The notes under the pieces: model-generated | The model's input: the letters and a program-made list of their open reading frames with translations, nothing else | The model's database searches: none | Told to the model about the DNA's origin: nothing | Assembly: GCA_002454195.1 (NCBI GenBank) | Contig: DKIJ01000014.1 | Location: 1 to 32,568 of the forward strand | Source: Flavobacterium sp. UBA6721 | Lineage (GTDB): Bacteria > Bacteroidota > Bacteroidia > Flavobacteriales > Flavobacteriaceae | Direction: 5' to 3' | Length of the DNA stretch: 32,568 nucleotides | In this document: in pieces, positions 1 through 6,946 of the stretch | How positions within the stretch are numbered: the stretch's first letter is position 1 | Layout: the number at the start of each line of letters is the position of its first letter | Position numbers and translations under genes: made by a program

Positions 1-819
1 TATAGTGGTTAATGTCGTTATTTTAGAAAGAATCCTTGTTTTAAATCCTTTAATAGATTTAGCATAATTACGCCTAATCATAAACTGATCACACAATTGA
101 GAGAATAAGGTTTCTATACGTTTTCTAAACTTTTTAAATTGATAAAACTGTGGTTTATAGTCTTTTTGATTCACCCGTTTCGGAGTTTCCAATTCGATAT
201 TTACCTCATTAAACAAATCAAGTTGGATGGTTTGAGAGAGGTATCCTCTATCTCCAAGCAACACACAATCTGATAATTGCGATTTTATATCTTTTAGATA
301 ATGAATATCATGAACCGAAGCAGGAGTTAAATCAAAACTTTGAAAAACTCCTTCAATAGAACATACAGCATGCAATTTGTATCCGTAATAGTGTAAATTT
401 TGAGAGGCGCAAAATCCTTTATTTGGAAGGGCATAATCTTCTTCTTTACAAATTTTACTTCTTGAAGAACGAGCTATTTTGCAAACCTCTAAAGGCATAC
501 TATCAACCACAAAATAATTTTCAAATTCATTAAATTTTTCAACCATTTTCATTCTTATTTCTTCAATATGAAAAAACAACTGTCGTTTTCTTCTGTTATA
601 AACAGTACGTTCGATTTTTGAACCAATATCAAGACCCTTTATTTCTCTAAAAAGCTGATGTTCAGAATCAATAGATTTAAATTCTGCTAAAATAATTAAG
701 CTAATCAGTTCAATATCAGATAATTTTGGTTTTATAGGTTTGAAATAAAAATTTTCTGTTTTTGTTAGTTTTCGTAATTCCGTAAGAATTAATTCGCAAT
801 TTGCCTCTAAGTTGCTCAT
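1..819 (-). CDS. IS982-type DDE transposase, 3' end cut by window edge
   Basis: An uninterrupted minus-strand frame from ATG at 817-819 gives 273 residues and continues past base 1. It aligns without gaps to the 294-residue transposase at 20,054-20,938, so about 20 C-terminal residues are outside. The likely catalytic triad is Asp106 (VDSMPLE), Asp190 (LLGDRGY) and Glu236 (KRIETLF), each matched in the second copy. Other shared blocks are KGFCASQN and YGYKLH. No frameshift or internal stop is present, so it may be active. It would cut and join the IS ends during transposition. The family assignment rests on recognising this motif layout, not on a search. Confidence 0.85.
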   Translation of the reverse strand, partial: MSNLEANCELILTELRKLTKTENFYFKPIKPKLSDIELISLIILAEFKSIDSEHQLFREIKGLDIGSKIERTVYNRRKRQLFFHIEEIRMKMVEKFNEFENYFVVDSMPLEVCKIARSSRSKICKEEDYALPNKGFCASQNLHYYGYKLHAVCSIEGVFQSFDLTPASVHDIHYLKDIKSQLSDCVLLGDRGYLSQTIQLDLFNEVNIELETPKRVNQKDYKPQFYQFKKFRKRIETLFSQLCDQFMIRRNYAKSIKGFKTRILSKITTLTTI

Positions 820-877
820 AGCTGTAATTGACTGGTAATCATTACAATTTAACACTTTTTGGTGTTTTGAGCAACTT
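809..877 (-). promoter_or_regulatory. Inverted repeat covering the transposase start codon
   Basis: On the minus strand AAGTTGCTCA (868-877) is followed, after about 49 bases, by its exact complement TGAGCAACTT (809-818), which includes the TG of the transposase ATG. In the mRNA this pairing would bury the start codon. The second IS has a comparable structure in front of its transposase. A role in limiting transposase translation, for example from read-through transcripts, is inference. Confidence 0.5.
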
Positions 878-898
878 CTTTTTATAATGCACTACGGG

Positions 899-2032
899 TT
901 ATTGATTTAAAAATTCTAAAACAGAATCGGTAATAAATTGAATTTGTTCATCGTCTAATTCGGTGTGCATTGGTAACGAAATTACCTCTTTAACCAACTG
1001 ATTAGTCACAGGAAAATCTTCTTCTTTATAACGCACATCAACATAGGCTTTTTGCGAATGCAAAGGAATTGGATAATAAATAGCACAAGGAATTCCTTTG
1101 CTCAACAAATGCTGCATCAAACCATTTCTGTCTTTATCGATAATTCGTAATGTATATTGATGAAAAACGTGATTGTTCTCATTAGCATCAAATGAAGGCG
1201 TAATAATGTTAGGATGCGATGACAATGCTGCATTGTACTTTGTTGCAGCTTCACGACGCGCTTTGTTATAATCATTCAAAAAAGGCAATTTTGCATTCAA
1301 AACAGCAGCCTGAATACTATCTAATCTTGAATTAACGCCTACTACATCATGGTGGTAACGCTCGTACATTCCATGATTTACAATCCCACGAATCGTATGT
1401 GCTAAAGCATCATCATTGGTAAAAATAGCTCCACCATCTCCGTAACATCCTAAGTTTTTAGACGGAAAGAACGAAGTCGCTGCTACATGACCAATAGTTC
1501 CAATTTTTGATTTTGTCCCTTCAGCCGAAACATAATCGGCACCTATTGCCTGTGCATTATCTTCGATAACAAACAAATTATGTTCTGCAGCTAATTCCAT
1601 AATTTCATCCATATTAGCCGCACGACCAAATAAATGAACAGGAACAATTGCTTTGGTTTTAGGAGTAATTGCTGCTTTAATTCTTTCTAATGAAATATTC
1701 ATGCTATCCACATCCACATCTACTAAAACTGGAGTTAATTGCAACAAAGCAATCACTTCAACAGTTGCCGCAAAAGTAAAATCGGCAGTTATTACCTCAT
1801 CACCCGGTTGCAAACCTAATCCCATCATTGCAATTTGCAACGCATCGGTACCATTAGCACATGGAATTACATGTTTTACACCCAAATAATCCTCCAAGGA
1901 TTTTTGAAATTGTTGCACCTGAGGCCCATTGATATAAGTATTAGTATCCAAAACTTCTTGGATAGAAGTATTAACAGTAGTAGCAATTTTATCGTATTGA
2001 CTCTTCAAGTCAACCATTTGAATTTTCTTCAT
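899..2032 (-). CDS. DegT/DnrJ/EryC1/StrS-family PLP sugar aminotransferase
   Basis: This family transfers an amino group, usually from glutamate, to keto-sugar nucleotides for surface polysaccharide or modified lipid A sugars. Visible hallmarks, numbered from the preferred start, are the PLP Schiff-base lysine Lys192 (FFPSKNLGCYGDGG), Asp158 in EDNAQA that binds the pyridine nitrogen, CANGTDAL near residue 60 and SRLDSIQAA near 235. The frame extends eight codons upstream to an ATG at 2054-2056. I prefer the internal ATG at 2030-2032, giving MKKIQMVDLKSQY, which resembles the usual family start. Length (377) is normal. The substrate is not determined; a WbpE/WlbC-like UDP-sugar enzyme is plausible. 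It is divergent from waaA, another envelope-sugar gene. Its stop codon touches an IS end. Confidence 0.9.
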   Translation of the reverse strand: MKKIQMVDLKSQYDKIATTVNTSIQEVLDTNTYINGPQVQQFQKSLEDYLGVKHVIPCANGTDALQIAMMGLGLQPGDEVITADFTFAATVEVIALLQLTPVLVDVDVDSMNISLERIKAAITPKTKAIVPVHLFGRAANMDEIMELAAEHNLFVIEDNAQAIGADYVSAEGTKSKIGTIGHVAATSFFPSKNLGCYGDGGAIFTNDDALAHTIRGIVNHGMYERYHHDVVGVNSRLDSIQAAVLNAKLPFLNDYNKARREAATKYNAALSSHPNIITPSFDANENNHVFHQYTLRIIDKDRNGLMQHLLSKGIPCAIYYPIPLHSQKAYVDVRYKEEDFPVTNQLVKEVISLPMHTELDDEQIQFITDSVLEFLNQ

Positions 2033-2110
2033 TTCAACTTTATTAAATAGTTTCAAAAGTTGTTGTTTTTACACGAATTAGGAAACAACAAAACTTTCAC
2101 AAAAGGGAAA

Positions 2111-2140
2111 CAAAAATAGCTAATATTGATTTCAAACCAA
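2111..2140 (-). promoter_or_regulatory. Promoter for the aminotransferase gene
   Basis: On the minus strand TTG (2138-2140) is followed after 19 bases by TATTTTTG (2111-2118). This fits the Bacteroidota pattern TTG-N19-TAnnTTTG. Transcription would begin near 2104, about 50-70 bases before the candidate start codons. Confidence 0.55.
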
Positions 2141-2187
2141 TGATTTTAAGCCAAAGAAAACGTAATTTAGCCGCAAAAATTACACAA

Positions 2188-3420
2188 ATGCTTTTTCTCT
2201 ACAATTTCATCATAACAATTGCTGACTTTTTCTTAAAAATAGTCGCCTTTTTTAATCCTAAAATAAAGCTGTTCGTTTTAGGAAGAAAAGAGGTATTTAT
2301 TACGCTTTCGCAAAAAATAAGCAAAAACGACAAAACGATTTGGTTTCATGCTGCCTCTTTAGGCGAATACGAACAAGGACTACCCGTTATTGAAAAAATA
2401 AAAGAAAAATATCCTTCGCATAAAATAGTTCTTAGCTTTTTTTCTCCATCAGGTTATGAAGTTCGAAAAAACAACACCATTGCTGATGCAACTGTTTATC
2501 TGCCGATGGACACTAAAGGTAATGCACAAAAATTCCTCAAACTCGTTCATCCTGAAATGGCATTTTTTATCAAATACGAATATTGGCCAAACTATCTCAA
2601 CGAACTTAAAAAATCAAACATTCCAACCTATTTGATTTCTGGTATTTTCAGAGAAAACCAAATGTTTTTTAAATGGTACGGTCAGTTTTACAGAAAGGCT
2701 TTAGATACGTTTACATTCTTTTTTGTTCAGAATGAAAGCTCTAAAAAGCTACTCAATCAATTAGGAAAAACAAATGTCATTGTTTCTGGCGACACCCGTT
2801 TTGACCGAGTTGCTGCAATTTTAGAAAAAGACAATTCCCTTGTCTTTATCAATCAATTTAAAAACAACACAACTACGATAGTCATCGGGAGTTCGTGGCC
2901 TAAAGACGAAGAATTACTAATAGATTACATCAATTCGTGTGAGGATAAGATAAAATTCATTATTGCACCCCATAACATCAAAGGGGAGCAAATTCAACAA
3001 TTAAAAAATAATATTCGCAAAAAAACGGTCCTTTTTAGCGAAAGAGAAAACAAAAGTCTATCTGAATTTGAGGTGTTTATCATTGACACTATTGGTATCC
3101 TAACTAAAATATACAGTTATGCCGATATTGCCTATGTAGGAGGAGGATTTGGCAATCCTGGAGTACACAATCTCTTAGAACCTGCAACCTTTGGCGTTCC
3201 AATCGTTATTGGTCCAAATTACTCTCATTTTGCCGAAGCCATTTCTCTTGTAAACATTAAAGGCTGTATTTCTATTCATAACCAAGAGGAATTAAAAAGC
3301 ATTTTTGATAATTTAATTACCGATAGTAATCTGCGAAAAAACAAAGGAAAAATTTGTAAAGAATTTGTATCACAAAACAAAGGAGCAACAAACTTAATAT
3401 TGAAAATAATTACAAAATAA
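2188..3420 (+). CDS. waaA: 3-deoxy-D-manno-octulosonic acid (Kdo) transferase
   Basis: WaaA/KdtA transfers Kdo from CMP-Kdo to lipid A precursor at the inner membrane, completing the LPS inner core. The protein starts with a hydrophobic membrane-anchoring stretch. Next come the donor-family motif WFHAASLGEYEQG with the likely catalytic Glu60, then KYEYWPNY, SGDTRFDR, IGSSWPKDEE and IAPHNI. The nucleotide-sugar binding motif near the end is YVGGGFGNPGVHNLLEPATFG. The frame opens at an ATG at 2140, but the next ATG at 2188 (MLFLYNF) gives a family-typical start and length (410 residues), so I use it. It is divergent from the aminotransferase gene and 39 bases ahead of the S46 peptidase gene, probably co-transcribed with it. 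Confidence 0.92.
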   Translation: MLFLYNFIITIADFFLKIVAFFNPKIKLFVLGRKEVFITLSQKISKNDKTIWFHAASLGEYEQGLPVIEKIKEKYPSHKIVLSFFSPSGYEVRKNNTIADATVYLPMDTKGNAQKFLKLVHPEMAFFIKYEYWPNYLNELKKSNIPTYLISGIFRENQMFFKWYGQFYRKALDTFTFFFVQNESSKKLLNQLGKTNVIVSGDTRFDRVAAILEKDNSLVFINQFKNNTTTIVIGSSWPKDEELLIDYINSCEDKIKFIIAPHNIKGEQIQQLKNNIRKKTVLFSERENKSLSEFEVFIIDTIGILTKIYSYADIAYVGGGFGNPGVHNLLEPATFGVPIVIGPNYSHFAEAISLVNIKGCISIHNQEELKSIFDNLITDSNLRKNKGKICKEFVSQNKGATNLILKIITK

Positions 3421-3459
3421 CCGCAAAAATATTTTTGAAAAACAACTCAATTTAAACCT

Positions 3460-5634
3460 ATGAATTTTTTAAAACTTATACTTGTCCTATTCGTAATTCA
3501 AACCCAAGCGCAACAGGGCGGGATGTGGATACCCTCTTTATTAGACGGCATGAATGCAACTGAAATGAAGAATTTAGGAATGAAAATGTCTATCAAAGAT
3601 ATTTATGATGTGAATCAATCCAGTTTAAAAGATGCTGTTCCTCAATTTAATGGAGGTTGTACCTCTGAGGTGATTTCGCCTAAAGGATTATTACTTACTA
3701 ATCACCATTGTGGTTATGCACAAATTCAATCGCATTCAACAGTAGAACACGATTATCTTGCGGATGGTTTTTGGGCATTTAAAACGGAAGACGAATTGCC
3801 TAACAAAGACTTGTATGTAACTTTTATAGTAAAAATAGAAGATGTAACAAATATGGTTTTAGAGGGAACGGCTTCTATTACAAACGAAGCTGAAAAACAG
3901 AAAAAAATCCAAAATAACATCGCTGCAATTAGCAAAAATTTCCCAAAAGAAAGTTGGCAAGAAAACAAAATTCGTACGTTTTACGAAGGGAATCAATACA
4001 TGCTTTTTGTAACGGAAACCTTTACCGATGTTCGTTTGGTAGGCGCACCACCATCTTCTATCGGAAAATTTGGTTCTGATACATACAACTGGGTTTGGCC
4101 ACGTCACACAGGCGATTTTTCAATTTTCAGAATTTACGCTGACAAAAACAACAAACCAGCTCCGTATTCGAAAGACAATGTTCCTTATACTCCCAAACAT
4201 TTTTTACCAATTTCGTTGGACGGTGTAGCCGAAGACGATTTTACCCTAGTTTTTGGATATCCAGGTAACACAAACGAATACCTAGCTGCTGTTGCCATCA
4301 ACCAGATAGTTAACGAATTAAATCCTGCAAAAATTGAAATCAGAGATAAAGCACTCAAAGTAGCCGACGGTTATATGAGAGAAGACAACGCTATAAAAAT
4401 TCAGTACGCATCAAAATATGCCAGTATTGCCAATTATTGGAAAAAATGGATTGGTGAAAGCCAAGGAATAAAAAAATCAAATGCAATAGCCAAAAAACAA
4501 GAAGCAGAAAAAAAATTCCTTGACAAAGTTATCCAAGCAGGAAAGCAAAAAGAATATGGAAATCTTTTAAATGATTTCGAAAAAAACTATACTGAAATAG
4601 CTCCTTATGCCTTAGCCAGAGATTATTTCCAAGAAATAGTATTACGAAATACAGAGTTATTGAAAGTTGCTTACAATTTATACCAATTAGAGCAAGTTTA
4701 CCTAATTCAAGGTGAACAATCATTTAATGATCGTAAAAACAATTTAATTGCAGGGCTTTCTGGTTTCTACAAAAATTTCAGTGCTAAAGTTGACAGAGAT
4801 GTTTTTGAACAGCTTATTAGTTTATATGCAACTAAATCACCTAAATCATTTTTACCACAAAGTCTAAACAATGTAGATGCTAAAAAACTTACTACAGAAA
4901 TTTATACATCAACAAAATTATCCAACTACGAAGATTTCAAACAATTATTGACTGGAGATGCTAAAACAGTTCTTAATGCGATTAATCAAGACAAAGCATT
5001 CCAGCTCGTAAAAGAATTAAGTATTAAATACCATTCTGAAATTCTTCCAAAATACGATGCTTTGAATTTAAAGATAACTTCTTTACAAAGAAGCTACATG
5101 AAAGCACAATTAGAACTTAACAAAGACAGCCGTATTTTTCCAGATGCCAATGGCACATTAAGAGTTACTTATGGGAAAGTAAAAGGATACGAACCGAAAG
5201 ACGCTACTATTTATAAACCCATTAGTTACTTAGATGGTGTAATGGAAAAATATATTCCAGGAGATTATGAATTTGATGTATCACCAAAACTAATCGATTT
5301 ATTCAACAAAAAGGATTATGGAATCTATGGCGAAAATGGCCAAATGCCTTTGAATTTTATTGGAACCAATCATACTACCGGAGGAAATTCAGGTAGTCCC
5401 GCTATTGATGCCAAAGGGAATCTTATAGGACTCAATTTTGACCGTGTTTGGGAAGGAACCATGAGTGATATCTACTACGATCCTAGTATTTGCAGAAACA
5501 TAATGGTAGACGCTCGCTACATTTTATTTATCATCGACAAATACGCTGGAGCTCAAAATTTAATTAACGAATTAAAATTAGTGCATCCTAAAAAGAAAAG
5601 AACCGTAAAACATAGTAAGCTCAAATTAAAATAG
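3460..5634 (+). CDS. S46 family dipeptidyl-peptidase, DPP11-like (Asp/Glu-specific)
   Basis: This is an exported serine peptidase that removes dipeptides from peptide N-termini, used by Bacteroidota to feed on protein. A signal peptide covers residues 1-17 (cut after IQTQA). The chymotrypsin-like triad appears to be His83 in LLTNHHCGY, Asp219 in RHTGDFSIF and Ser644 in GGNSGSP. Eighteen residues after the serine, FDRVWEG carries Arg662. In the DPP7/DPP11 family this position is Gly in DPP7 and Arg (Arg673 in Porphyromonas) in DPP11, where it selects acidic P1 residues. The same serine-to-arginine spacing supports DPP11 specificity. Length (724) is usual. The C-terminus is Lys-rich and has no type IX sorting domain. 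It is expected in the periplasm. Confidence 0.92.
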   Translation: MNFLKLILVLFVIQTQAQQGGMWIPSLLDGMNATEMKNLGMKMSIKDIYDVNQSSLKDAVPQFNGGCTSEVISPKGLLLTNHHCGYAQIQSHSTVEHDYLADGFWAFKTEDELPNKDLYVTFIVKIEDVTNMVLEGTASITNEAEKQKKIQNNIAAISKNFPKESWQENKIRTFYEGNQYMLFVTETFTDVRLVGAPPSSIGKFGSDTYNWVWPRHTGDFSIFRIYADKNNKPAPYSKDNVPYTPKHFLPISLDGVAEDDFTLVFGYPGNTNEYLAAVAINQIVNELNPAKIEIRDKALKVADGYMREDNAIKIQYASKYASIANYWKKWIGESQGIKKSNAIAKKQEAEKKFLDKVIQAGKQKEYGNLLNDFEKNYTEIAPYALARDYFQEIVLRNTELLKVAYNLYQLEQVYLIQGEQSFNDRKNNLIAGLSGFYKNFSAKVDRDVFEQLISLYATKSPKSFLPQSLNNVDAKKLTTEIYTSTKLSNYEDFKQLLTGDAKTVLNAINQDKAFQLVKELSIKYHSEILPKYDALNLKITSLQRSYMKAQLELNKDSRIFPDANGTLRVTYGKVKGYEPKDATIYKPISYLDGVMEKYIPGDYEFDVSPKLIDLFNKKDYGIYGENGQMPLNFIGTNHTTGGNSGSPAIDAKGNLIGLNFDRVWEGTMSDIYYDPSICRNIMVDARYILFIIDKYAGAQNLINELKLVHPKKKRTVKHSKLKLK

Positions 5635-5770
5635 AACTTACAATCTACTGTATATCAAAAAAAAAGAAACTAAAAGCTAAACACAAGGAGGCACTAAGAT
5701 ACACGAGAAATTTGGCTCATTATTTTTTCAAAAAAAAAGCGAAAAAATATTTTACATATTAAAAATTTTA

Positions 5771-5778
5771 TATCTTTG
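5771..5778 (+). promoter_or_regulatory. -7 promoter element TATCTTTG for the small lipoprotein gene
   Basis: TATCTTTG is a full match to the Bacteroidota -7 consensus TAnnTTTG, about 38 bases before the ATG at 5816. No clear -33 TTG is visible at the expected distance; the upstream sequence is very A/T-rich. Confidence 0.6.
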
Positions 5779-5815
5779 CCACGAATTAATAATTAACCTT
5801 TTATAATAAAGTAAG

Positions 5816-6022
5816 ATGAAAAAAGTATTTTTAAGTTTAGCTGTAGTTGCTGTATTATCTGTTGTATCTTGTAAAAAAGCTGAGGCTGCTACTGAAGAAG
5901 TTGCTGCTGATACAACTGCTGTAGAAACTGTTGACACAACTGCTGTTGCTGCTGACACTGCTGCTGCTGCTGCTGATACAACTGCTGCTGCTCCAGCTGC
6001 TGAAGCTCCAGCTGCTGAGTAA
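5816..6022 (+). CDS. Small Ala/Thr/Asp-rich lipoprotein, function unknown
   Basis: The 68-residue product begins with a lipoprotein signal peptide: Lys2-Lys3, a hydrophobic core, and VVSC with the lipidated Cys19. Everything after Cys19 is low-complexity: Ala, Thr, Asp, Glu and Pro in short recurring units such as AADTTA, ending APAAEAPAAE. No fold is expected, so the mature part is probably an acidic, disordered chain tethered to a membrane. The gene is flanked by a good promoter and a hairpin terminator, so it is a stand-alone and probably well-expressed unit. Similar tiny alanine-rich lipoproteins are common in flavobacteria, but I know no function for them. It is unlikely to be spurious given lipobox, promoter and terminator. 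Confidence 0.8.
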   Translation: MKKVFLSLAVVAVLSVVSCKKAEAATEEVAADTTAVETVDTTAVAADTAAAAADTTAAAPAAEAPAAE

Positions 6023-6043
6023 TTTTAAATTACAGTAAAAAAA

Positions 6044-6074
6044 TAAGCCGTTCACATTGTGACGGCTTTTTTTA
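6044..6074 (+). terminator. Rho-independent terminator after the small lipoprotein gene
   Basis: AGCCGTTCACA and TGTGACGGCT pair with one bulged base and are followed by a run of seven T. It lies about 20 bases after the lipoprotein stop codon. Confidence 0.8.
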
Positions 6075-6121
6075 TACCCATAAGTCAAATTACATTCTAA
6101 ACAAGAACGACCTGAATTAAA

Positions 6122-6469
6122 TCAATCAATAAATTCAAATTCATTGTTCGCAAAGTCCAGTATCTCTGACTTAGCTCCATATTTTACAATCTCATCAATA
6201 CCTTTTTGCACCATCAATTCAGTACTGTATTTTCTACTTACAGCCATCACTTTGCCATCTACTACCACTCGAAAGAAAAACTTCCCTTTAGAAGTCTTAA
6301 ATTTCACAAAAGAACAGGAATCAAATACAGATCGCAAATACTCTGCATCTGCCTCACAATCCATTCTTAATTCATACGCATTACTCGTAAATATAGTTTT
6401 CCCTTTTCTAGAAGTAAACTCAAATTTATAATCCCCGCTAAATCTTTTACTAATAACAAAAGTCCCCAT
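6122..6469 (-). CDS. DUF1508 (YegP-like) family protein
   Basis: The 115-residue product has the two-repeat layout of DUF1508/YegP proteins. The first repeat is FVISKRFSGDYKFEFTS followed by GKTIFTS. The second is GKFFFRVVVDGKVMAVS followed by a helix with a GIDEI-type end. Members are small, soluble and often have a domain-swapped beta structure; no biochemical role is established that I can state. There is no signal peptide. The gene is monocistronic and convergent with the lipoprotein gene, whose terminator lies between them. The family call is moderately firm and comes from motif recognition. Confidence 0.75.
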   Translation of the reverse strand: MGTFVISKRFSGDYKFEFTSRKGKTIFTSNAYELRMDCEADAEYLRSVFDSCSFVKFKTSKGKFFFRVVVDGKVMAVSRKYSTELMVQKGIDEIVKYGAKSEILDFANNEFEFID

Positions 6470-6595
6470 ATTTTATTAAATTCCAATTTTTAAAAATTCC
6501 AGATCCCAAGGATTCAGAATTCACAAAGCTCACCTTTACTTCCAAACCTCTCACAAGATTCAAAACAAACCACAAAACTAATTTTGATATAAAAT

Positions 6596-6625
6596 AAAAA
6601 AGCTCCAAACATTTGTTTGAAGCTT
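6596..6625 (-). terminator. Terminator of the tRNA-Gly/tRNA-Leu unit
   Basis: On the minus strand AAGCTTCAAAC, a 4-base loop, and GTTTGGAGCTT form an 11-base stem with one G-T pair. A T-rich tract follows. It starts 6 bases after the 3' end of tRNA-Leu. Confidence 0.8.
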
Positions 6626-6630
6626 TCTTG

Positions 6631-6716
6631 TACTCAGAGCGGGACTTGAACCCGCACGAACATTGCTGTTCACTGGATTTTAAGTCCAGCGTGTCTACCA
6701 ATTTCACCATCCGAGC
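6631..6716 (-). tRNA. tRNA-Leu (anticodon UAA)
   Basis: The 86-base cloverleaf starts with GCTCGGA, which pairs with TCTGAGT at the 3' end (two G-T pairs). The anticodon stem CTGGA/TCCAG encloses CTTAAAA, giving anticodon UAA. The T-arm GCGGGTTCAAGTCCCGC is canonical, and a long variable arm (GAACAGCAATGTTC) marks a class II tRNA, as expected for leucine. The discriminator base is A. CCA is not encoded. It lies 13 bases after tRNA-Gly and is very probably processed from the same transcript. Confidence 0.96.
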
Positions 6717-6729
6717 ATGATGTAAATCG

Positions 6730-6802
6730 AGCGAAAAACGGGGCTCGAACCCGCGACCTCGACCTTGGCAAGGTCGCGCTCTACCAACTGAGCTATTTTC
6801 GC
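6730..6802 (-). tRNA. tRNA-Gly (anticodon GCC)
   Basis: The 73-base cloverleaf has acceptor strands GCGAAAA and TTTTCGC. The D-arm is AGCTCAGTTGGTAGAGC, the anticodon stem-loop GACCTTGCCAAGGTC gives GCC, and the T-arm is GCGGGTTCGAGCCCCGT. The discriminator is T. CCA is not encoded. It is the promoter-proximal gene of a two-tRNA unit. Confidence 0.96.
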
Positions 6803-6851
6803 ATTAACAATTCTCAAAAAGAACCGCGATACTTGTTCTGTATTGCGGATG

Positions 6852-6881
6852 CAAATTTAAGACCTTTTTCCGATTACGCAA
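6852..6881 (-). promoter_or_regulatory. Promoter of the tRNA-Gly/tRNA-Leu unit
   Basis: On the minus strand TTG (6879-6881), a 19-base spacer and TAAATTTG (6852-6859) match the Bacteroidota promoter. It stands about 50 bases upstream of tRNA-Gly, leaving a short 5' leader to be trimmed. Confidence 0.65.
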
Positions 6882-6946
6882 GCCTTTTTTGAAAAAAAAT
6901 TGAATAATTATACTAAGCTTTTGATTTACTTTAAATTAAAAATAAA

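Larger units (their letters stand above)
1..899 (-). mobile_element. IS982-type insertion sequence, partial (runs off left edge)
   Basis: The element reads leftward and its far end lies outside the window. Its transposase-proximal end is at 899, where the minus strand begins ACCCGTAGTGCATTATAA. The first six bases (ACCCGT) match the terminal repeat of the second IS at 19,955, so the two elements are related but different members. The outermost base of the end is the last base of the TAA stop codon of the neighbouring aminotransferase gene, so the IS landed exactly at that gene's 3' end. The target duplication cannot be checked because the other end is missing. The family is inferred from the transposase. 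Confidence 0.8.

Noticed and set aside
5777..5790. GCCACGAATTA resembling the palindromic intergenic repeat
   Set aside because: There is no complementary partner nearby; it is simply the sequence just after the lipoprotein promoter.
6450..6710. 86-codon minus-strand open frame overlapping tRNA-Leu
   Set aside because: Its first third is the tRNA-Leu sequence read as protein and the rest is intergenic. It is not a gene.
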